From contig BFEA01000153.1 of NCBI GenBank assembly GCA_003427395.1, positions 1,723,330 through 1,759,505 of the forward strand: a stretch of DNA of 36,176 bases. The letters run 5' to 3'. Positions 28,933 to 36,176 of this stretch are shown here, piece after piece. Origin of the DNA: Chara braunii. Taxonomy: Eukaryota > Streptophyta > Charophyceae > Charales > Characeae. The translations under genes and the position numbers were made by a program. Within the stretch, counting starts at the first letter, position 1; every line of letters starts with the position of its first letter. The notes under the pieces were generated by a model. The model was given only the letters and a program-made list of their open reading frames with translations. It had not been told where the DNA came from and did no database searches.

Positions 28933-29178
28933 ACAGACGGACAGACAAACAGACAGACAGCCAACAGACACACAGACAGTCAGACACACAGGCAGACAGA
29001 TACACAGATGGACAGACAGAAAGACAAACAAACGGACAGAGAGACAGACAAACACACTGCCTGACTGCCTGCCTGACTGACTGACCAGACAAGGCGACAA
29101 ACAGACAAACTGACAAACATACACAAGGACAGACAGACACACGGACAGACAGACAAGCAGACGAATGGACAGACAAAT

Positions 29179-29213
<35 letters not shown>

Positions 29214-30396
29214 AGTCATTGAACTTACTGATTTTGATTGTGGTTCATCCACTTACAGACCAGATAGACAGACACACAGGCAGACAAACAGACAGACAGA
29301 AAGATAGACAGACAAATTAGGAGACAGACAGACCAGACAGATAGATAGACAGACAAATAGATAGACAGACCAGATAGATAGACAAACAGACAGATAGATA
29401 GACAGACCAGATAGATAGACAAACCAGATAGACAGACAGACCAGATAGACAGACAGACCAGATAGACAGACGGACTAGATAGACAGACAGACCAGATAGA
29501 TAGACAGACCAGATAGATAGACAGACCAGATAGATAAACAAACCAGATAAATAGACATTCCAAATACATAGACAGACCAGATAGACAGACATATAGATAG
29601 ACAAACCAGATAGATAGACAGACCAGATAGATAGACAGATAGATAGACAGACCAGATAGATAAACAAGATAGATAGATAGATAGATAGACAAACCAGATA
29701 GATAGACAGACCAGATAGACAGATAGATAGGTAGATAGATAGATAGACAGATAGATAGATAGATAGATAGACAGATAGATAGACAGATAGATAGACAGAT
29801 AGGTAGAAAGACAAGATAGACAGACCAGATAGATAGACATACAAGATAGACAGATAGACCAGATAGACAGATAGACAACCATACCAGATAGATAGACAGA
29901 CAGACAGATACACAAACAGATTAGGAGACAGATAGACCAGACAGACCAGACAGACCAAATAGACAAATAGATAGACAGACCAGACAGACCAGATAGATAG
30001 ACAGACCAGATAGACAGACAAGCAAGATAGAAAGACAGACCAGATAGACAGACAGACGAGATAGACGGACAGACCAGATAGACAGACTGACCAGATAGAT
30101 AGACAGACCAGATAGGCAGACAGATAGATGACAGACCAGATAGATAGACATACTAGGTAGATAGACAGATAGATAGACAGATAGATAGACAAATAGATAG
30201 ACAGATAGATAGACAGACCAGATAGATAGACAGACCAGATATATAGACAGATAGATAGACATACCAGATAGATAGACAGACCAGATAGATAGACAGACCA
30301 GATAAAAAGATAGATAGATAGACAGATAGATAGACAGAGAGATAGACAGATAGACAGACAAACCAGATAGACAGACCAGATAGACAGACCAGATAA

Positions 30397-30456
<60 letters not shown>

Positions 30457-30801
30457 AGAGACCAGATAGATAGACAGACCTGATAGATATACAAACCAAA
30501 TAGATAGAGAGATAGATAGACAGACCAGATAGATAGATAGACCAGATAGATAGACAGACCAGATAGATAGACAGATAGATAGACAAACCAGATAGACAGA
30601 CAGACCAGATACATAGACAGAAAGACAGATACACAGACGGATTAGGAGACAGACAAACCAGACAGACCAGATAGACAGATAGATCGACAGACCAGACAAA
30701 CCAGATAGATAGACAAGACAGACCAGATAGACAGACAAACCAGAGAAATCAGATGGACAGATAAATAAATATATAGATAGGCAGACAAACCAGATAGACA
30801 A

Positions 30802-30862
<61 letters not shown>

Positions 30863-31705
30863 CAGATAGATAGATAGATAGATAGATAGACACACCAGAT
30901 AGCTAGACACACCAGATAGATAGACACACCAGACAGATAGACACACCAGATAGATAGACAGATCAGATAGATAGACATACCAGATAGACATATAGATAGA
31001 TAGACAGGTAGATAGACAGATAGATAAACAGATAGATAAACAGATAGATAGACAGATAGATAGACAGATATATAGACAGACCAGATAGATAGACATATAG
31101 ATTGACAGACCAGATAGATTGACAAACCAGATAGATAGACAAACCAGATAGATAGACAGACCAGATAGATAGACAGGCCAGATAGATAGACAGACGAGAT
31201 AGATAGCAAACCAGATAGATAGAAAGACCAGATAGATAGACAGATAGATAGACAGACCAGATAGATAGATAGATAGATAGATAGACAGATAGATAGACAA
31301 ATAGATAGACAGATAGATAGACAGATAGATAGACAGACCGGATAGATAGACAGACCAGATAGATAGACATACCAGATAGACAGACAGACGAGATGGACAG
31401 ACAGGCCAGATAGATAGACAGACCAGATAGATAGACAGACAGATAGATACACAGACAGATTAGGAGACAAATAGACCAGACAAATTAGGAGACAGACAGA
31501 CTAGACAGATAGATAGAGAGACAGACGAGACATACAGATGAGACACACAAATAGACACACAAATAGACACACAGACAAACACACAGACAAATAGACGGAT
31601 TAGTAGATAGAGAGACAAATGAGGAGACAGATAGACCAGACAGACAGACACACAGAACGACAGACATACAGACATACAGACATACAGACAAACAGACAGA
31701 CATAC
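28933..31705. repeat. GATA/GACA satellite with 17-bp units and higher-order repeats
   Basis: About 2.8 kb of GACA and GATA tetramers. The core unit is the 17-mer ACCAGATAGATAGACAG. The rare phrase ATTAGGAGACAGA recurs at 29316, 29920, 30641, 31459 and 31484, marking higher-order blocks of about 600-820 bp. A non-repetitive insertion (about 29216-29262, TCATTGAACTTACTGATTTT...) breaks the satellite. Minus-strand frames of up to 717 codons reading YLSIYLSVC are artefacts: these tetramers give no stop codon in any minus-strand frame. Confidence 0.95.
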
Positions 31706-31770
31706 AAACAAACAAAGACACAGACAAGAAGAAAGAAAGAAAGAAAGAGAGAAAGAAAGAAAAAAAGTGA

Positions 31771-31806
<36 letters not shown>

Positions 31807-32205
31807 AAAAAAAAAAAAAAAAAAAAAGGAAAGAAAGACAGAAAAAAAAAAAAAAAAAAAAAAAAAATTAAACATGTTAGACAAAGAAAGAAAGAAAGAA
31901 CGAAAGAGAAAGAAAGATAAAGAAAGAAAGAGACAGACAGACAGACAGACACACAGACACACAGACACACAGACACACAGGCAGACAGGCAGACAGACAG
32001 ACAAACAGACGGAGAGACAGATAGACAAACAGACTGACGGACTGACTGACTGACTGACCAGACAAGGCGACAGACAGACAAACTGACAAACAGACAGACG
32101 AACAGACAGACGAACAGACACAAAGACAGACATACAAACCAGAGCAGACCAACAGACAGATGGACAAACAGACAGACATACACAACAGACAGAGCAGACA
32201 GACCA
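31706..32205. repeat. (GAAA)n, A-runs, then GACA repeat
   Basis: GAAA repeats with two long poly-A runs (about 31806-31827 and 31844-31867), then GACA repeats. The phrase CTGACCAGACAAGGCGACA at about 32053 also occurs at about 29079 with similar flanks, so the satellite's right edge is a diverged direct copy of its left edge. Confidence 0.92.
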
Positions 32206-33178
32206 CATAACTGCTTTGTGTTGTTCATGCATATCTTTGACCTATGCGGATTTCTTCCTGCAGTTGAGATTCGTCAATGCAACATAGACGATGTTCATCC
32301 ATTCAACATTATTATTGTTCTTTCTTGTTTGAATAAGAGGGGAGGAAGCAGGATTCGGAATCACCTTTTTTTCTCTCTCTCCCCTCATGTTTAAACATTT
32401 CTTTTTGCAATTGGACGCCATTGAATTTTCTGTCGATTGAACACTCCGAAATTGGTCAGGACCGCAACACAGAATAGACAGACAGACGGAGAGTGGGAAA
32501 GAGAGAAGCGCGTATACAAGTGGAAGAGGGAGAAGAGGGGTCGATGCTAACAAACCAAGCATATAAATTACAGGTCACTGGATGAAAGAATGTAGAGCAA
32601 GAGAAAGAAAACAACAAACACACTTAGTGCACACTCACATACGGATACTGTGATGGTTTGCGCACATGTCCACAACAACAGAACAGACACACAATGGGAC
32701 CTCCACCAACCCCGTGGTAAGAAAAGCAACGACAACAACCCCTAATTCAACGACTGACCTACTACCCAATTTTCGTAGACGCACAACGCACCACACACCA
32801 ACAAACCTACACAACCGTTCAAACGGCAAACATCTACGAGCGCATTTTGGTAAAGATCCAAAGTACATGCATTTACATGGAAACCTACAGTAAGTGGACC
32901 AAAGGCTAGGACACACATTAGATAGACCTCCGGGTGCCTACGAGTCTTCAGAAGGGCGGAAACGAAAAAAACTACAAGGCTGAAAGGCCTGGGACTACGA
33001 AAGTTGAGACAACTGCCAATAGGTTCCGCCGTTGGAGCCCACCGAAAGACCCATCATTCGGAAAGAAAGAAAGAAACTTGAAGAAAGGAAGAAGAAAAAA
33101 ATGAAAATGAAAAAAAAAAACAAAAACAAAGTAAGAAAGAAAGAAAGGAGAACAAGAAAAAAACAAACATATATATGG
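32206..33178. other. No gene recognised; purine-rich end
   Basis: Unique sequence without a convincing frame. The minus-strand ORF 32635-32916 (93 codons, Cys- and Val-rich) has no motif. From 33060 to 33170 it is A/G-rich (GAAAGAAAGAAA). Confidence 0.5.
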
Positions 33179-33251
33179 GGTTCACTACTGCGGGTCAAAA
33201 TCAGCGACAGAGTCGTCCTTCAATACCTTCATGTCCCCCCACTAGTGAACC
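33179..33251. repeat. Common-arm hairpin abutting (CT)n
   Basis: Left arm GGTTCACTACTGCGGGTCA (33179-33197), right arm ending CCACTAGTGAACC (to 33251). Read on the minus strand, this is again GA tract, then hairpin. Confidence 0.9.
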
Positions 33252-33252
33252 T

Positions 33253-33395
<143 letters not shown>

Positions 33396-33461
33396 CCACC
33401 TATTCAACCCATCTAACACCACGAAGACTTCCACGAAGTCCACGATTCGACAGGACAACCG

Positions 33462-34112
33462 TTATGCAGCACACACAGTAGAATTCTCAAGCTGCCTTTT
33501 TTTTCGCGGACCCCCCTTACGAAGCACTGCTTTCCTCTTCTTCGCCCCTGCTCTGCTGCCATCCCTTTCCGCCTGTCTGGCCTCCATCCGTTGCTGTCTC
33601 TCCTCAGCTCTCGCCTTCTCGTCCAACATACCTTGATATTTTTCAACCCAGCGAGGCTTTGACAACCTATCCACCAGTCTCATGTCCCTGACCTGGATCG
33701 TCACCCTCTTCGAATGGATGGCCACCTCGTTGGTGTTCTCGAAATTGGCGACCACGTACGCCTCGGCGGCCTCCATCAAAGCACGCACCGCCGTCATCTG
33801 AAACCTCAAGTCCATACCCGGAGCAATGTCCTCCTCCACAACCTCGCGCACGAGCCGCAAAAACGGCCTGAAAGCCAAGCAAAGGTCGGTGGATCGTTGC
33901 GACTTTCTGATTTCCGACAAAGTTGCCATCCCGGGGTATCGACGACGTCTGGGGACCTGAGTTCGTGCGCCTGCGGTGTCTCCGGTCGCTGGCACCGCCT
34001 TGGGGTTCACCTTCTTTCTGCCTGCGGGCATCTGCCCACGTGGCGGTCCCGACATGCACTTCTTCATCTTCCCCGGGCTCTGCGACATCGCGACATCGCT
34101 CGGGCCAGCCAT
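33462..34112 (-). CDS. Histone H3-fold protein, CenH3 (CENP-A)-like candidate
   Basis: From the ATG at 34112 the frame gives 216 residues without a stop. Residues 1-55 are a divergent, basic, Pro/Gly-rich tail lacking the ARTKQTARKS start of canonical H3. Residues about 56-150 follow the H3 fold: [20 protein letters not shown] (alpha-N), [20 protein letters not shown] (alpha-1, loop 1), [20 protein letters not shown] then [20 protein letters not shown] (alpha-2, loop 2), and DMRLVDRL (alpha-3). Loop 1 is three residues longer than in canonical H3, a hallmark of centromeric H3, and the tail is unrelated; but DLRF is H3-like. Residues 151-216 form an unusual basic, coiled-coil-like C-terminal extension ([37 protein letters not shown]), where H3 and CenH3 normally end. 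H3-fold identity is strong; the centromeric role is inference. The frame is open upstream to the stop at 34281, so a longer N-terminus or upstream exon is possible. Confidence 0.85.
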   Translation of the reverse strand: MAGPSDVAMSQSPGKMKKCMSGPPRGQMPAGRKKVNPKAVPATGDTAGARTQVPRRRRYPGMATLSEIRKSQRSTDLCLAFRPFLRLVREVVEEDIAPGMDLRFQMTAVRALMEAAEAYVVANFENTNEVAIHSKRVTIQVRDMRLVDRLSKPRWVEKYQGMLDEKARAEERQQRMEARQAERDGSRAGAKKRKAVLRKGGPRKKRQLENSTVCAA

Positions 34113-34280
34113 GTCACCCTGTGCTGCAGACCACCCTCCGACGCGACCAGGACCACATGGGCCCTCCACCTCATCTGACAAACGAGAAATTTCTGAGCGC
34201 TTCTCTCTCCTCTTGCCTGGCTGCGTTGAACCTGCCAAGTCATTCTCCGACAGATACCGAATGTCTCGCAGGAGTCCATC

Positions 34281-34604
34281 TCAGTAGGTCAGATGAAAAG
34301 GCACACCAAGCGGGTCTCTGAATCTCATGGTGACGTCTCCACCATGCTCATATGTCATGGGACAAACGACCGAGACCCAACCAAGAACGGTCGTGCAACC
34401 GTGCCTGCGGCGAATGTGAGCCGTGTATCTGTTCTGACCGTCGCCGTGCTCTTGGCCTGTACAACTCCCCTCAACCATGGACCACATCCCCAAGTCAGCC
34501 ATGGAGTCATAACCCGCGCACACCATCCGACGCTCCTCCTCCCTTATTTTCCCCCAGCAGCGCTTTGCGTGTTTAACCACAAGCACGTGGTCCTTTATAT
34601 TCAC
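34281..34604 (-). CDS. Small ORF upstream of and in frame with the H3-like gene
   Basis: 107 codons, possibly starting at an ATG near 34604, reading VLVVKHAKRCWGKIREEERR and MTYEHGGDVTMRFRDPLGVP. It ends in TGA at 34281-34283, in the same frame as the H3-like ORF. No recognised domain. It could be an upstream exon or a chance frame. Confidence 0.25.
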   Translation of the reverse strand: MNIKDHVLVVKHAKRCWGKIREEERRMVCAGYDSMADLGMWSMVEGSCTGQEHGDGQNRYTAHIRRRHGCTTVLGWVSVVCPMTYEHGGDVTMRFRDPLGVPFHLTY

Positions 34605-34619
34605 ATTGAAAATTGAGAC

Positions 34620-36129
34620 ACGTTGTGAGGAAACCCGGGGAGGGGCGCCTACTGTTCGCTGAAGCCAAGGCCAACAACGCCTGTCACTCGCTGCGCCCGC
34701 TTCCGAGGTCCTCAGCGATCAGTAGGGGATAGTGTTCCGACTGTCTCCCAAGCGTCCACTGTAGCGGGTTTAAGAATTCTCCTTTTCACCTTGTCAAACA
34801 ACCATTACTAAGCCAGAACCAAATGAACAGGGATGCTTCGTAAAGTTGATATCTGCTCAACCCTTGAAGGTCTTTTAATTTCTCTGATTCGTTGGACTAA
34901 AGATACAATTATTGCCCATAGGCTTGTACTTAGGAGTTTGCTCGAGCGAAGGGCAATTTGACAAAATGAAATACACGGAAGCGCGCCAGTGAGTAAGAGT
35001 TAATAATAATTCAGCACAATCAACACCTCTTTGAATGCACTGTATGAGTGTCCGCCAATAGACAGAGAATACCTGATTACCTTATGAAAAGTCGATCTGC
35101 CAATGATAATTGTTGATCTGCCCTTTAACAAAGACTGCTTGACCAGTCAATGGGCGGAGAGTATTCGACCTGTGAATGTCTGTTTGATCAGCCAATAGGC
35201 AGGCAGTGATTGACCTGCTAATGCGAAGTGGCTGATCTTTTTTTTTTTTTTTATGCAAGAGCGCAAGGCCTGAATTGGTTCTCATGTGGAAACGACTCCA
35301 ACATGAGATCTGAGCCGCTAACCCCTTCTTTTTACACTTGGTTGAGGGAAGCCAGGGGAGGCTCCCCCATACCAGCAGTTCGTGTACTCTTCACACGCCC
35401 ATCAAACTCAAACTCAGGCAGGCAGCATGATCAGGCAGCTTAGCCCTCAAGCATCCACTTGGGCGCATGCATCCAAGAAACTCACAAAAATTTTTTTGGT
35501 TGGCTCGCCATCCCCAACTCGTGAGTGCTAGCCAAAATTTCATAAAATAAACAAAATTATAGTTCCAATTAAGCACTAGGCAATATAGGATCCAGTTGCC
35601 CCCAGCCAATTGGTTCCTTGCGCTTACCCGATGAGCAAGAGTTCAATGTGACTAAATCCTCTTGGACCGTGACTTTGCAGAGATCATCAGTTGACCGAAA
35701 TCAAAATTACGGCATTTCCAAGGCAAATCACTTATTCCAGACCATCTTCGTTATGTCCAAAACTTGACCTGTCGAGAGTCCGAACGGTCAAAGCCTTCGG
35801 TTTGAAAGGCCCCTCGGGCATGCTGAAACCGATCTTGGATTGTTGCCTTTGGCGAAAAGGTACAACCATTATACCAACATCTTGTCAAAAGCCCAGCGAA
35901 AATCCTCTGGTTTCCCACGGTCCCAAAATAATCCTGAGGAATAAGGGATGAACCCTTTGCTTGATCAAGGCTAGATGAGCCGCCTTACCCTTGTCCACTA
36001 TAGATGTCTCCTATCACTCTTGGGATGTGGGAGAGGAGAATGAATAGTCAACAAATATATGGAAAGAGACATCAACCTATGCTTTGCGGTCCTACTCCCG
36101 CGCGTCTTTGCCGTCAGATGCATCCGCTT

Positions 36130-36132
<3 letters not shown>
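34620..36132. other. No gene recognised
   Basis: No frame over about 90 codons and no recognised motif. It contains a diverged 45-bp tandem duplication (35137 and 35182: GCTTGACCAGTCAATGGGC versus GTTTGATCAGCCAATAGGC) and a T-run at 35238-35252. The phrase TGATCTGCC recurs nearby, suggesting an old repeat. Confidence 0.5.

Positions 36133-36133
<1 letters not shown>

Positions 36134-36176
<43 letters not shown>
36134..36176. repeat. (CT)n microsatellite, cut by window edge
   Basis: CT run to the last base. Confidence 0.97.

Noticed and set aside
29317-31470. 717-codon minus-strand ORF (YLSIYLSVCLS repeats)
   Set aside because: Pure tetranucleotide satellite; these tetramers make no stops in minus frames, so the length is an artefact.

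Overview
This is eukaryotic, plant-type nuclear DNA dominated by mobile elements and simple repeats. Supporting this are a divergent histone H3 gene, a U6 snRNA-like sequence, a tRNA-Ala-like sequence, an LTR retrotransposon with a plant-style primer binding site, and broken transposon genes carrying in-frame stops. The abundance of (GA)n tracts and the mix of transposon proteins make me suspect a charophyte alga such as Chara; that is a guess from memory, not a demonstrated assignment. I see no bacterial operons, CRISPR or organellar genes. Almost all recognisable coding sequence is on the minus strand, and most of it is decayed.

Layout. 0.15-1.9 kb: minus-strand DDE transposase pseudogene with an AT-rich insert. 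2.2-3.3 kb: phased repeats, a (GA)n tract and a 168-bp tandem array whose units each carry an inverted-repeat hairpin. 3.4-9.5 kb: no convincing gene, but a structured, probably plus-strand-transcribed region. It holds a TATA-like box, a poly(A)-like signal, a 124-bp tandem repeat, about eight hairpins sharing one 19-nt loop but with different complementary stems, and a possible LTR-retroelement primer binding site near 8.64 kb. A sequencing adapter (Tn5 mosaic ends) is embedded at 6.8 kb. 9.5-11.6 kb: GC-rich, with U6-like and tRNA-Ala-like pseudogenes. 11.8-17.0 kb: minus-strand cluster of transposon-like genes (transposase-like fragment, duplicated linker segment, Ulp1/SENP cysteine protease, acidic/basic protein, unknown protein), split by (GA)n-plus-hairpin units. 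17.13-21.53 kb: minus-strand LTR retrotransposon with gag but no visible pol. 21.5-24.8 kb: degenerate repeats, a polypyrimidine block and a 33-bp minisatellite. 24.9-28.15 kb: zinc-finger N-terminus of a transposase-like gene and an unknown acidic protein. 28.2-32.2 kb: (GT)n-hairpin duplications, then about 3 kb of GATA/GACA satellite with higher-order structure. 33.2-34.1 kb: hairpin, (CT)n tract and an intact-looking H3-fold gene with CenH3-like features. 34.6-36.2 kb: nothing recognised.

The most interesting signals are (1) a family of at least 11 hairpins sharing one arm sequence, several of them abutting microsatellites with a consistent strand rule; (2) the conserved-loop, covarying-stem hairpin array at 6.6-7.5 kb; and (3) the H3-like gene with an enlarged loop 1 and a long C-terminal extension. 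The adapter at 6.8 kb and the N-gap at 18.6 kb, which has the same sequence on both sides, are assembly warnings.
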